64,000 bases of DNA, from contig CAMTWO010000003.1 in assembly GCA_947085405.1 (NCBI GenBank), forward strand, positions 1 through 64,000. Direction: 5' to 3'. Below the pieces are notes generated by a model. The model was not told the origin of the DNA. It searched no databases and saw only the letters and a program-made list of their open reading frames with translations. Shown piece by piece: positions 26,214 through 35,457 of the stretch. Every line of letters begins with the position of its first letter. Position 1 is the stretch's first letter. A program made the translations under genes and the position numbers. Origin of the DNA: JASEGV01 sp947085405. GTDB lineage: Bacteria > Bacteroidota > Ignavibacteria > UBA10030 > BY39.

Positions 26214-29200
26214 TTAAAAAAATGCACGAACCTCACCCCGCATTTGATGATTAGTTTTCAGTTTAGCTTCTTTCCTGCCGTCGTAATAGACGGATGTCTG
26301 GATAAAACTTGTAACTCTATACTCAACCGCCAACCTCCAAAGCCAGGTTTTTCCCAAAACACGGCCTGCCGCCAACTCAAAAGGGATGTTTTGAGTTGCC
26401 CCGATAATTTGAACTTCCTCTCTGTTAAATTCAAGACGAGCCAACCCACGATCTTTAATTGAATAAATAATGCGTGCACCTTGTGTATTAATATCAGCGG
26501 TTGTAATATGTGTTGTGGATTTATTTTCTGCTTTTCCTAAACCAATTTTAAATCCAAATTCAAATCTTGGCTCAGGACGATACATCCAATCGGATATAAC
26601 AAAATTACTTCCGATATCTCGCACACGATAATTCTCGTGACTTGCGACCACTTGATTGATTTTGTTTTCATAATCAATCTGATTGGATATTTCTTTTACT
26701 AATTGCCAGCGCAAACGGACCGAACGATCGCGATTAAAACTTCTTTCGGTGGCGGCTGCATATTGGATTAACCCCTTCCTTTCCTGATACCTCAAACGCA
26801 CCGAGAAAGCCGGGTCATTTTCCAATATATTAATGTCTTGTGTAAATCCCCTGTTTCCGCTAATGGTAAACGAATCGCTTAAAAACGAATGTAAATTTAA
26901 TAGATAAATTTTTCGTGGATCCGGTATAGTAGATTTTTCTTCTATCCTGAGAAAAGTTTCGAACGAAATCATATTTGATATTCTTCCTGCCAGAGTTTCA
27001 GTAGATATAAATTTTGCAGGTACAAGTTTCAACCTCCAGTTTGCCTTTAGATCGACTACCGGTGTTAATTTATCGGAAGGGATAGTCAGCAAAATATAAT
27101 CGCCGTCGAAACGTGTAGGTCTGAATTCATCTTCCGTAGCAATTCCGTTGCTGTCGATATCTCCGATATAAATATATGATCCGCTCCCTTTTTCAACCCG
27201 CTGAAACACCCGTTCTAATTTTGCAGATTTCTGAGTTGAAACATCATACAACAAATCAGTTTCAACTCCGCGGTTCAATGCAGCATACCTTGTGAACCAT
27301 CGCAGCAAAATTGTTTCGGTATTCCCGCCTGCCAGATTTTTGAATTCCTCTGTATAAATCCTCTTCCGGTAAGTAATATCCACATTTGCAGATAAATTTG
27401 AAATCGGACGTAGCGCTGCTGAATAAATCTGTGTTAACGTATTCGATTCCTTCCGGATTTGCTTTCTCGAAAATAAATTATCAATCCTCCATTTATACTC
27501 AACACTGAAGGAACTGTTAAACATATTCCCTAACAAAATCTTGGGCGAATATTCCTGAAAACTAAAACTCCCGACCTTCATCGTGTCTGTTTGCATCGAA
27601 AACGATTCACGAATTTCATTTTCGTATTTAAAATTTGTTGTAACATTTGATTTGGAAAATTCTACACCTCCCATTTGTCGCAGCCAGTTGCTTCTTGAAT
27701 CAATAAATTTGTCCTCGCTATTGATTGATTCAATTTTATATTGAAACTGAGGCATCGAAACTTTACTAAAGCTAAAATTCCCTTCAATCCTTTCCGAAGT
27801 AAATAAATCGCCCCGTCGCATCCGTCCGTAACCAGTTCCGATCGCCAACGCCTTAATCGGATTATAAATCAATGAACCTTCAGTAATTTCTTCGTCCGTT
27901 TTTGTCGGTTGAACAAGATTCCACCTCCTATCAAATTCAACATCACTCATTCGATCTATTGATTGGAATTGACGTGTTACAATCCGTTCGAGTAATTTAA
28001 AATCGAAAGTACCGAAATTTAAATTTCCGAATTTTACCTCCTTCGGATTGTATTGCAGCGAAAATTTGTAAGCACCTCCACGATTATCATCATCATTTAT
28101 CTTAGAAAACCTGTTCGCATCGAAACTGCTAACAGCGGCTTCGCCTGTAATTTTGAAATCATCAGTAACTGCCGATTTTACATCAACATCAAAAATAGTT
28201 TGAAGTTGTGGCATTGGAAGAAACCGCACCGGCATATAACTTCCTGAACCTTCACCAACGAAACTAAAATTTCCAATGCTGATTTTTACATATTCCCCTC
28301 GTCCCTCACCGACATAAGAAAAATTTACACTATAATGAGCCGCCGTGTCGCCCGGTGTAAAGCGATAAATAACTTTGGGGTGTGCTTGGACAATCGTATC
28401 GACACGAACGTATTGCCCTTTTCCTGTGCCGATAAAATTTGCTCCATCCTGAGCCGCACCAACGCGATCGTCCCCCGCATTTCGCAGTATAGCTTTATCA
28501 TTTTCGCTCAACGTCAAATCGATAGGGTTATCATAATCGTCTCCTTCCCGTATAAAAGTGGTTGAAAGCGAAAGTTTATCGTGTAAAAAATTAGAAGAAA
28601 TTTTCCCGGAAATAAAGTTCCTCGAATACTGCCTGTCTGTGTATTCAAAATCAATTACAATCCTTGAATTTCCGTGTACTAATTTTTTAGATGAGAAAGT
28701 CAGTTCAGCAAGTGCATAATCGATAATGTAGTCGTTGTTGTCGCCGCGTTTCATCAACTCGCCATCCACATAAACCCGCTCGCTTCCGGCAATGATAATA
28801 ATTGAACGCTCCTGATTTTTTCCCAGAAGCCGATACGGTCCTTGTACCCCTTCTATTCCCGCAAACTGATTTGTATTGAATTTTCCCTTTGTAACGGCAC
28901 CCGATAAAATTATGTTACCGTTTGAAAAACCAGCATCATATTTTGCAGTCCCCATACCTCCTTGTAGTTTGCGATTCAGCCGGCTGAATTCGTTTCCATC
29001 GTAGCCGATGTTGAAGTCGCCCAAAGTCGTACTCATATTTTTTGTTTTCAACTCGATAAATACTTTATCAATTTCCTGAAGTGTTTGCGTGTTCCCTTCG
29101 GGTTGAATCGGAGTGTTCTCGTCAGTCAAAGCTGCAACAACATCTACTCCTTCCGATAATTTTCCCGACATCTGCATTCGGAAACCGGAGTTGAGCGACA

Positions 29201-29708
29201 TATCGCGATTACTGCCAACAGTAAAGCCGCGTGTTAGACTTCCGTTTGCCTGCAATTCTTTACTAAAAATATTTTCTATCGAAAATGCAGATGTTGATTC
29301 GGTTGACCGGACTATTTTCCCGCTCAAACTATCTGTCCGAGTAATAAGTTCACGTCGAAAATATTTTTCTTTAAAAATCAAAGGAAAAACTTTATACGAT
29401 ACATACAATTGATTAGCAGAGTCGTTTTTTATTTTTTCAAACGCTTCTTCAAATAATTTCAATTTATTATTTGGGAAATCCCAGATGTAATCCTTTCCCA
29501 ATAATAGTTGTGTCGAACCAACAGAAACGTTCATTGTTTGTTTGATTATATATCGATCTTCAAGTTGATAAGATGAATCAGGATGAGCGAGAGGAAAAAC
29601 GAACGACTTGTGCATCTCGAACGGTTTTAATTGCGGGAGGGCTGAGCAAACTATCAGCAATTGGAAACCGATTAAAATAAATATATTTTTGGGGTGGAAA
29701 ATTTTCAT
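26214..29708 (-). CDS. Very large exported beta-rich protein, probably outer-membrane barrel
   Basis: A 1164-residue protein with a signal peptide (NIFILIGFQLLIVCSALPQ). From ATG 29708 (preferred over TTG 29720) it is rich in alternating polar/aromatic strands and ends with a short Phe-Phe terminus (RGEVRAFF), as barrel proteins often do. Stretches such as EIDKVFIELKTKNMSTTLGDF resemble long SprA-like secretion proteins of this phylum, but the identity is not secure. A GxGxG(x)YV motif occurs four times (near residues 421, 459, 476, 836). Just after the last is DIDSNGIATEDEF, which reads as a Ca-binding DxDxNG loop. Function unknown. Confidence 0.7.
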   Translation of the reverse strand: MKIFHPKNIFILIGFQLLIVCSALPQLKPFEMHKSFVFPLAHPDSSYQLEDRYIIKQTMNVSVGSTQLLLGKDYIWDFPNNKLKLFEEAFEKIKNDSANQLYVSYKVFPLIFKEKYFRRELITRTDSLSGKIVRSTESTSAFSIENIFSKELQANGSLTRGFTVGSNRDMSLNSGFRMQMSGKLSEGVDVVAALTDENTPIQPEGNTQTLQEIDKVFIELKTKNMSTTLGDFNIGYDGNEFSRLNRKLQGGMGTAKYDAGFSNGNIILSGAVTKGKFNTNQFAGIEGVQGPYRLLGKNQERSIIIIAGSERVYVDGELMKRGDNNDYIIDYALAELTFSSKKLVHGNSRIVIDFEYTDRQYSRNFISGKISSNFLHDKLSLSTTFIREGDDYDNPIDLTLSENDKAILRNAGDDRVGAAQDGANFIGTGKGQYVRVDTIVQAHPKVIYRFTPGDTAAHYSVNFSYVGEGRGEYVKISIGNFSFVGEGSGSYMPVRFLPMPQLQTIFDVDVKSAVTDDFKITGEAAVSSFDANRFSKINDDDNRGGAYKFSLQYNPKEVKFGNLNFGTFDFKLLERIVTRQFQSIDRMSDVEFDRRWNLVQPTKTDEEITEGSLIYNPIKALAIGTGYGRMRRGDLFTSERIEGNFSFSKVSMPQFQYKIESINSEDKFIDSRSNWLRQMGGVEFSKSNVTTNFKYENEIRESFSMQTDTMKVGSFSFQEYSPKILLGNMFNSSFSVEYKWRIDNLFSRKQIRKESNTLTQIYSAALRPISNLSANVDITYRKRIYTEEFKNLAGGNTETILLRWFTRYAALNRGVETDLLYDVSTQKSAKLERVFQRVEKGSGSYIYIGDIDSNGIATEDEFRPTRFDGDYILLTIPSDKLTPVVDLKANWRLKLVPAKFISTETLAGRISNMISFETFLRIEEKSTIPDPRKIYLLNLHSFLSDSFTISGNRGFTQDINILENDPAFSVRLRYQERKGLIQYAAATERSFNRDRSVRLRWQLVKEISNQIDYENKINQVVASHENYRVRDIGSNFVISDWMYRPEPRFEFGFKIGLGKAENKSTTHITTADINTQGARIIYSIKDRGLARLEFNREEVQIIGATQNIPFELAAGRVLGKTWLWRLAVEYRVTSFIQTSVYYDGRKEAKLKTNHQMRGEVRAFF

Positions 29709-29753
29709 AACCAGTAGCAATATACAACACCTGTATGAAATTGTAAAATGGCT

Positions 29754-29781
29754 TTGAAGTTTATGATGATTTTCTTATATT
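29754..29781 (+). promoter_or_regulatory. Probable promoter of tRNA-Leu(CAA)
   Basis: TTGAAG (29754-29759) and TATATT (29776-29781) with a 16-base spacer lie 13 bases upstream of the mature tRNA end. Confidence 0.45.
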
Positions 29782-29794
29782 GAAGCGGAAATTA

Positions 29795-29880
29795 GCCGAA
29801 GTGGTGAAATTGGTAGACGCGCTGGACTCAAAATCCAGTAGGGCTTACACCCTGTGCCGGTTCAAGTCCGGCCTTCGGCA
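29795..29880 (+). tRNA. tRNA-Leu(CAA)
   Basis: Acceptor arms GCCGAAG and CTTCGGC close the cloverleaf, with discriminator A at 29880. The D arm contains TGGTAGACGCG. The anticodon arm is CTGGA-CTCAAAA-TCCAG with CAA at 29829-29831. A long variable arm is present, and the T arm is GCCGG-TTCAAGT-CCGGC. CCA is not encoded. Class II structure confirms leucine. Partial copies of its 3' third follow twice downstream, on either side of a GIY-YIG gene. Confidence 0.95.
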
Positions 29881-29913
29881 CGATAGTCAACAATCAGATT
29901 ATTCAAATTTGCT

Positions 29914-29958
29914 TGCCGGTTCTCGGAACGTTTTACGTTCCAAGTCCGGCCTTCGGCA
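29914..29958 (+). repeat. Partial tRNA-Leu 3' copy with palindrome insert (left of GIY-YIG gene)
   Basis: TGCCGGTTC (29914-29922) and AAGTCCGGCCTTCGGCA (29942-29958) together equal the T arm and 3' acceptor strand of the tRNA-Leu. They are split inside the T loop by 19 bases containing the palindrome GGAACGT-TTT-ACGTTCC. It cannot form a tRNA. Confidence 0.9.
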
Positions 29959-29964
29959 CTCATT

Positions 29965-30249
29965 ATGGGATGCACAGTTTACGTTTTAAAATCGTTAAAA
30001 GATGAAAAATTCTATATCGGGATGACCGATAATCTCGAACGACGATTGAACGAGCATAGCAATGGCAAAGTTCATTCTACTAAAAATAGAATACCATTCG
30101 TTCTACTTTATCACGAAGATTTTCCTAATAGAAAAGAAGCCTCACGAAGAGAAATCTTTTTGAAAAGCGGAGCAGGACACAAATTCTTAAAGGACAAACT
30201 CAATTGCGATAATATTGAAAATGTCGAGAACAAATCAGGACTTAAATAA
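29965..30249 (+). CDS. GIY-YIG nuclease-family protein, in tRNA-flanked cassette
   Basis: The 94-residue protein is a stand-alone GIY-YIG domain of the UvrC-N/URI type: TVYVLKSLKDEKFYIGMTDNL (the Tyr and YIG motifs), then the ERRLNEH Arg helix, and KEASRREIFLKSGAGHKFLK with the likely metal-binding Glu. It would cut DNA at a target not yet defined. Its ATG lies 6 bases past a truncated copy of the tRNA-Leu 3' end, and another copy lies 18 bases after its stop. The arrangement suggests a small mobile unit inserted at the tRNA, with this nuclease as the driver (inference). Confidence 0.9.
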   Translation: MGCTVYVLKSLKDEKFYIGMTDNLERRLNEHSNGKVHSTKNRIPFVLLYHEDFPNRKEASRREIFLKSGAGHKFLKDKLNCDNIENVENKSGLK

Positions 30250-30267
30250 TCCAAATCAATAAACCTA

Positions 30268-30355
30268 TGTGCCGGTTCTCGGAACGTTTTACGTTCCAAG
30301 GAACGTTTTACGTTCCAAGGAACGTTTTACGTTCCAAGTCCGGCCTTCGGCACGA
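30268..30355 (+). repeat. Partial tRNA-Leu 3' copy with triplicated palindrome (right of GIY-YIG gene)
   Basis: TGTGCCGGTTC (30268-30278) and GTCCGGCCTTCGGCACGA (30338-30355) match the tRNA-Leu end and its first flanking bases. Between them are three tandem 19-base units GGAACGTTTTACGTTCCAA (30281, 30300, 30319). This copy matches the genuine tRNA 3' flank further than the left one. It may mark the original chromosome junction. The remaining bases to 30539 show no feature. Confidence 0.88.
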
Positions 30356-30539
30356 TAAATTGGGGATTGGGGATTTGACATTTATGATTTAGTTTGTATG
30401 GAAAATCGTCATTCATAATTCGATGTTCGATATTTAAAATTAGACCTTAGATTTTCGATTAATCGAAATCCAGAACCGGCGTTATCACGCGAAACCACAA
30501 AGAGAAATTAGCAACCAATCCATCACTCCATTAATCCAT

Positions 30540-31214
30540 TTATTGCTCTTCTCTAAATCCAACTCTATCGAATGGATTTACAACGCTTGAGGCAACGTTC
30601 AAAAGATGTGCGGCAACACGTTTAATATAACGGCAGTAAAGTGCTGTGGTAACAGAATCCTCAACGGGAATTGTTTCATCAGGGTGTTGAATAAGATCTA
30701 TAACTATTTTATCGCACTCTTTTGTAATCCACTCATTTGAACTCATAATTAGATGCCCCATCTCTTTATCCGACGAACGCAAACAAGGTAAGATTTTCTT
30801 GAACATTTCAGTAACTGCCTCCTCAATTTTTTTAACCTGAGGTTCGTGTTTACCACAGTATAATCGTCCGGGATGCGCCAGTGCAATATCCATAATGTTT
30901 TTTGTATAATCACCGATTCGTTCAACATCTATCACGATACTGGTTAGAACTAAACTTGGAATTATGTTAGCTCCTCCGGTAACTGCCATATGTTTAAAAA
31001 CTTTTCGCCGCACATCTTGCAGGTACGAGTTCACCGATATATCCATCGTATAAACCTCCCTGCCGATTTCGGCATTGTCGGTACTCCGCAACGAGTAAAC
31101 CGATTTTTCAAACATTTCACGTGTAGTTTCGAGCATTACGTACGATTCCTCCCAAGCTTGTTGAAGGAAATTATCGCGACGCCATAATTCATAAAGTTCT
31201 TTAAATTTTAACAT
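30540..31214 (-). CDS. PhoU-like phosphate regulatory protein
   Basis: The 224-residue, almost all-helical protein carries two PhoU-type repeats: MLETTREMFEKSVYSL early on and IVIDVERIGDYTKNIMDIAL (about residues 89-108), with TALYCRYIKRVAAHLLNVAS in the second half. ERIGDY and KRVAAHLLN are the metal-cluster helices. It lies 5 bases downstream of a Na/Pi symporter. PhoU domains are often fused to that transporter, so it probably restrains phosphate uptake rather than acting with PhoR/PstSCAB. Confidence 0.88.
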   Translation of the reverse strand: MLKFKELYELWRRDNFLQQAWEESYVMLETTREMFEKSVYSLRSTDNAEIGREVYTMDISVNSYLQDVRRKVFKHMAVTGGANIIPSLVLTSIVIDVERIGDYTKNIMDIALAHPGRLYCGKHEPQVKKIEEAVTEMFKKILPCLRSSDKEMGHLIMSSNEWITKECDKIVIDLIQHPDETIPVEDSVTTALYCRYIKRVAAHLLNVASSVVNPFDRVGFREEQ

Positions 31215-31219
31215 GGTAA

Positions 31220-32305
31220 TTACTCCAATAAATAAATCAATAATAATGGGATTAGAAAAAAGACTGTAATAATATAACCAATCGGAATCAATTTTGAGCG
31301 AAGAGAATATTCAGCTAACTTTTCTGCAAAGAATATCGGAATCATTTTAAGGGGCAAAAAAATAATCATCCCAAACACGTTGAAAAGAAAATGAGCAAAG
31401 GCAACTGTAACTGCGGTAATTTGCCCTGTTACCATAGCTGCCAACATTGCTGTAACAGTAGTGCCGATATTAGCTCCGAGTGTGTAAGGATAAATCTGAT
31501 GTATCGTTAAAATTCCTGCACCCGCGAGCGGAACGACAAGAGATGTAGTGATAGAGCTACTTTGTACAAGAACCGTAAAAACCAACCCTATTAACATAGC
31601 TCGGACGCTCGTTTTAAATAGAATCTGATCAAAGAACGTTTCAATCTTGCCAATCACTAATGCTTTTAGGTTTATGACGATATATCTCAGTGCAAGGAAA
31701 AGAGTAGCCAACGCTATTATCAGTAAAATAACACCCGACTTGCCTACAACATTTATGATTATCTCAACAGATGGTTTGATTATCGCTTGAAGAGGATTAA
31801 ATAATTCCATACCACCCACATTGCTAAATAATGCCGCGAGATATGATGAACTTATTCCAATAAAATCGGTGGTTACTTGGATGGGAAAAATAACGATTAC
31901 TGATAAGAGGTTAAACCAATCGTGAACAGTTGATACAGCAAAAGCCCGACGCATTTCTTCGGGTCTATAAATATGTGCGGTGGCTACCAGAGTGTTTGTG
32001 ATAGTTGTTCCGATGTTCGCCCCCATAATAATCGGAATGGCACCTTCGATTGTCAGTCCGCCGGCGGCTACAATTCCCACGGTAAGCGATGTCGTGGTAG
32101 AAGAACTCTGTACGATACTTGTGGCAAGGATTCCAATAAATAATCCAATCATCGGGCTTGCCGTTGTTTGCAAAAGTGTTTCTGCGAACCCTTTCCCCAA
32201 AAACTTAAAAGCTGAACCCATCAATGTGATGCTGATAAAAAATAAATATAAGAGGACAATTAGGTAGAATAAACGCAGCACCATTTGTGAACGGGTTTCA
32301 GACAA
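31220..32305 (-). CDS. Na+/phosphate symporter (NptA/YjbB type)
   Basis: The 361-residue membrane protein has two inverted repeats, each with the signature QSSSTTTSLTVG (about residues 67-78) and QSSSITTSLVVPLAG (about 246-260), each followed by GANIGTT. These are diagnostic of NaPi-II cotransporters. Unlike E. coli YjbB it lacks a fused PhoU tail; that function is encoded by the next gene. It would couple phosphate movement to sodium. Confidence 0.9.
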   Translation of the reverse strand: MSETRSQMVLRLFYLIVLLYLFFISITLMGSAFKFLGKGFAETLLQTTASPMIGLFIGILATSIVQSSSTTTSLTVGIVAAGGLTIEGAIPIIMGANIGTTITNTLVATAHIYRPEEMRRAFAVSTVHDWFNLLSVIVIFPIQVTTDFIGISSSYLAALFSNVGGMELFNPLQAIIKPSVEIIINVVGKSGVILLIIALATLFLALRYIVINLKALVIGKIETFFDQILFKTSVRAMLIGLVFTVLVQSSSITTSLVVPLAGAGILTIHQIYPYTLGANIGTTVTAMLAAMVTGQITAVTVAFAHFLFNVFGMIIFLPLKMIPIFFAEKLAEYSLRSKLIPIGYIITVFFLIPLLLIYLLE

Positions 32306-32413
32306 GGTAACAATTCCTTTTGTGTTTTAGAGAAATTTCGTGTGTAAATATAACGATAAATATTAAAAATAAAAAAATAATCCGATATTCCATCAATCCC
32401 ACACTCCATTCAG

Positions 32414-33805
32414 CTACTTCACCACTGGCTTTCGCTTATGCCAATCCGTAGCCATTTGATATGCCGCAGCGAGTTCTAAAATTGTTTTTTCATCAAAATG
32501 CTTACCGATAATTTTTAAACCTATCGGTAATTTCTTTTTATCGAATCCACAAGGAATTGAAATTGCCGGAATACCCGTTAAATTTTCTGCCGCCTCTATC
32601 ACATTCCCACCTTTGAACACTTCACTCATCTTCGCATCAATCGGAGGGGCGGTTGTGAGTGTGCTGGAACCTAATATCACATCGTACTTCTCAAAAATTT
32701 TATTGAAGCCGGCTCGCATTTGCGTAACCAATCGGAGACATTTCAAATAATCGACAGCGGTTATTGTTTGTCCACCTAAAACTTCACCTCGTCGTTCCGG
32801 GTCAATCAAATCTTTCACCCTCCCATCCCGTACTATCGGTTCGAAGATGGAAGCTTCTTCTGCTGTAATTATTGCTGTTGCTACCGGTTCATACGGATAA
32901 TCAGGAAGTTTAACTTCTTCAACTTCAATACCGAATGTTTTAAAAACCTGAAGTGCTTCGTTGAAAGCTTTTCCAACTTCTACCTCACCAAATTTTTCGT
33001 AATCTTCTTTTACGAAACATACTTTTAATTGAGAAACTCTTTCCATTAACTTTTTCTTATTGAAACTGAAAGGGGCATCAATGCTAAAAGGATCATCGGA
33101 AGAATGCCCCTGAATTGCTTTGAATATAATGGAACAGTCTTCTGCCGTTCGAGCCATTGGACCGATTTTATCTAACGTCCACGAAAGCGGCATCGCACCT
33201 GTGCGCGGAACCCGGCCGAAAGTTGGTCGCAAACCTGTAATTCCACAAAACGACGACGGACACATAATCGAGCCCCAGGTTTCAGTACCGAGTGCAAAAG
33301 TGCACAGACCCGCAGCGACCGAAGCACTCGAACCGCTTGATGAACCACCCGACCAACGCGATAAATCCCAAGGTGTCCGGCAGGCACCCGTTGCTGTAGC
33401 AAAGGGCGGACCTCCTGCAAGTTCACTCATCGCTGTTTTGCCAATTAAAATTGCACCTGCATTGCGAAGATGCTTTACCACATCAGCATCGTTATCGAAT
33501 TGTTGTTCCTTGTAAACACGAGAACCCCAAGTGGTTGGATAACCTTTAACTGAAAATAAATCTTTGACAGCGTAAGGAATGCCGTGCAATTGCCCGCGAT
33601 AATTTCCGTTAGTAATTTCAGTTTCAGCAAGTTTGGCTTCTTTGAGTGCCAACCCGGTTGTTACAGTTGCAAAAGCGTTTAACTTGGGCGAATCCTTTTC
33701 GATTGCTTTGAGATAATTTTTTGTAAGCTCGACCGGTGATAATTTTTTAGCTTTGATTAGCTTTGCAAGTTCTGGAATAGTTTTAAATAATAAATCTCTA
33801 TCCAT
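32414..33805 (-). CDS. Amidase-signature family hydrolase
   Basis: The 463-residue enzyme has the Ser-cisSer-Lys triad of the amidase signature family: Lys in GIPYAVKDLF (about residue 82) and both Ser in WSGGSSSGSSASVAAGL (about 149-165). AETWGSI-type and GLRPTFGRVPRTGAMPLSWTLDKIGPMARTAED-type stretches follow. It hydrolyses a C-N bond of unknown substrate. No gatB or gatC is nearby, and a small Tat-type gene lies 14 bases upstream. GatA is less likely than a catabolic or exported amidase partner. Confidence 0.85.
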   Translation of the reverse strand: MDRDLLFKTIPELAKLIKAKKLSPVELTKNYLKAIEKDSPKLNAFATVTTGLALKEAKLAETEITNGNYRGQLHGIPYAVKDLFSVKGYPTTWGSRVYKEQQFDNDADVVKHLRNAGAILIGKTAMSELAGGPPFATATGACRTPWDLSRWSGGSSSGSSASVAAGLCTFALGTETWGSIMCPSSFCGITGLRPTFGRVPRTGAMPLSWTLDKIGPMARTAEDCSIIFKAIQGHSSDDPFSIDAPFSFNKKKLMERVSQLKVCFVKEDYEKFGEVEVGKAFNEALQVFKTFGIEVEEVKLPDYPYEPVATAIITAEEASIFEPIVRDGRVKDLIDPERRGEVLGGQTITAVDYLKCLRLVTQMRAGFNKIFEKYDVILGSSTLTTAPPIDAKMSEVFKGGNVIEAAENLTGIPAISIPCGFDKKKLPIGLKIIGKHFDEKTILELAAAYQMATDWHKRKPVVK

Positions 33806-33819
33806 ATCTCCTCCTTTTT

Positions 33820-34137
33820 TTAATCTTCGGGTGATTCAGTTTTTCGTCTCGATTTTTTAACAGGATATTTTGGAATGAAAGCCGGTATCAAATCGTGAGG
33901 TAAATCCGTTGCGCGAATAGCCTTCATTGATTCATCAAAATTTTTAAAGAATTCAGCCATCCACAATTTTTCTTCTTCCGATAGTGTTCTGCCAGTAATC
34001 ACATCTGGAACTAAAGTATTCGATTGGAAAATATCTTCTTGAACATTTTGAAAACTCGCAATAGCTTCCGTTGGTTTTAAAACGGTTGGAATGAGTGCAA
34101 CCGCACCTAAATATTTACTGAATGAACGCCTGTTCAT
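33820..34137 (-). CDS. Small Tat-signal protein of unknown function
   Basis: A 105-residue protein with a twin-arginine-type start (NRRSFSKYLGAVALIPTVLKP, Arg-Arg at residues 3-4) and a short, charged, mostly helical remainder (LSEEEKLWMAEFFKNFDESMKA) ending in KKSRRKTESPED. I do not recognise the mature part. It lies directly before the amidase and is probably expressed with it, which suggests an exported partner or cofactor-binding helper. The start has an RRSF K motif strong enough for Tat, but a Sec signal cannot be excluded. Confidence 0.7.
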   Translation of the reverse strand: MNRRSFSKYLGAVALIPTVLKPTEAIASFQNVQEDIFQSNTLVPDVITGRTLSEEEKLWMAEFFKNFDESMKAIRATDLPHDLIPAFIPKYPVKKSRRKTESPED

Positions 34138-34204
34138 AGTAACCTCCTTTTGTATATCTTTTTAAATAAACTTGTAAGTCGACGAACCTCGTCGACCTAC
34201 AAAA

Positions 34205-35377
34205 TTAAGATGGAAATTTGAATTCTACTTTTTCTGTTTTTTCTAACAGTTTTTCAATCCAATCATTCACATCGAATTGCGATTCAGCTTCTGCGATTGC
34301 TGCCGGGTCAGCCCAAGTCTCCGGATTACGCGGAGTTAAAAACGAGCAGCAGTCGTCGTATGGTTCTTTGCAGATATCGTAAGTTTCTATTTTACGTGCA
34401 ACGTCTATTATTTCTTCTTTATCGCTGCCAACGAGTGGACGCAGGATCGGAAGCTTTGCAGCATTGTTGATGACACGGATGTTGCGAAGAGTTTGTGAAG
34501 CAACCTGTCCTAAACTTTCGCCTGTAACAAGTGCATTTGCTTTTTCGTTGATCGCGATGCGTTCGGCAACACGCACCATCATACGCCGATACAAAATTAC
34601 ACGAAGCGGCGGCGGCGTTTTTAAAACTATATCCTGCTGACATTCGGCAAATGGAACAAGATACAATTTTGAAAAATATTGATACTGCGTTAGCTGTTCC
34701 AATATTTTCTGAACTTGATCGATGGAATTGCGAGACACAAATGGATAGCTGTGAAAGTGAACATATACGACGTAAGCCCCACGCTTCATTATTTTGTAAG
34801 ATGCAACAGGTGAATCGAAACCTGCTGAAATTAACGAAACAACCCGTCCACTTATACCAGCTGGTAAACCACCGGCACCGGGAATTTTTGAGAGATAAAC
34901 ATAAGCCAACTTATCTACAATCTCGATGTAAATTGTTTCATCTGGTTGCGATAAATTTGCACGAACGTTAAATCGTGTGCAGAGAAAAGCACCAACCTCT
35001 TTGTTCACTTCAACCGATGTTTTAGGGTATGCTTTGTTAGCCCGTGATGTTTTCACACATATCGTTGAGAATGATTTTTCTTTCAAGAGAGATTCAGCGA
35101 TCGAGTTGAATTCTTCTATCGTTTGTCCTGTTTCAAATCCAAAACAAATATTAGAAAGTCCGAAAACTTTTTTTAATCTCCCGATTATTTCGTTAGTCCC
35201 TTCTTGGTTTGAATCAGTATAAATAATAAATCTGCCGAAGCCGCCGGTAACAGCATTTTGCGGAAGTAGTCCCTTCAGGGTAAGCCTCACATTTCGAAGC
35301 AGGTGCTTTTCGAAGTAGCCGCGGTTTTTTCCTTTAAGACCGATTTCGTGATGATGAACGACGATGATTGGTTTCAT
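34205..35377 (-). CDS. thiI: tRNA 4-thiouridine synthase ThiI
   Basis: The 390-residue protein has a ferredoxin-like/THUMP N-terminus (HHHEIGLKGKNRGYFEKHLL). The PP-loop ATP site is SLISAGFDSPVASYKIMKRG (about residues 182-201). ANALVTGESLGQVASQTLRN and PYDDCCSFLTPRNPETWAD, with family Cys residues, follow. It adenylates U8 of tRNA and inserts sulphur, and may serve thiamine synthesis. No rhodanese domain is present, as in many Gram-positive and FCB members, so a separate sulphur carrier is needed. Confidence 0.95.
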   Translation of the reverse strand: MKPIIVVHHHEIGLKGKNRGYFEKHLLRNVRLTLKGLLPQNAVTGGFGRFIIYTDSNQEGTNEIIGRLKKVFGLSNICFGFETGQTIEEFNSIAESLLKEKSFSTICVKTSRANKAYPKTSVEVNKEVGAFLCTRFNVRANLSQPDETIYIEIVDKLAYVYLSKIPGAGGLPAGISGRVVSLISAGFDSPVASYKIMKRGAYVVYVHFHSYPFVSRNSIDQVQKILEQLTQYQYFSKLYLVPFAECQQDIVLKTPPPLRVILYRRMMVRVAERIAINEKANALVTGESLGQVASQTLRNIRVINNAAKLPILRPLVGSDKEEIIDVARKIETYDICKEPYDDCCSFLTPRNPETWADPAAIAEAESQFDVNDWIEKLLEKTEKVEFKFPS

Positions 35378-35457
35378 ATATACAATTTAAAATTTAAAAT
35401 TAAAAACTCAAAATCAAAAATAGGTTGAACACCCAGAGATTGCTATTGATTACATAC

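Noticed and set aside
29780..29989. 69-codon frame through tRNA-Leu
   Set aside because: It reads the tRNA itself and its first partial copy. Its sequence is the familiar translation of a class II tRNA.
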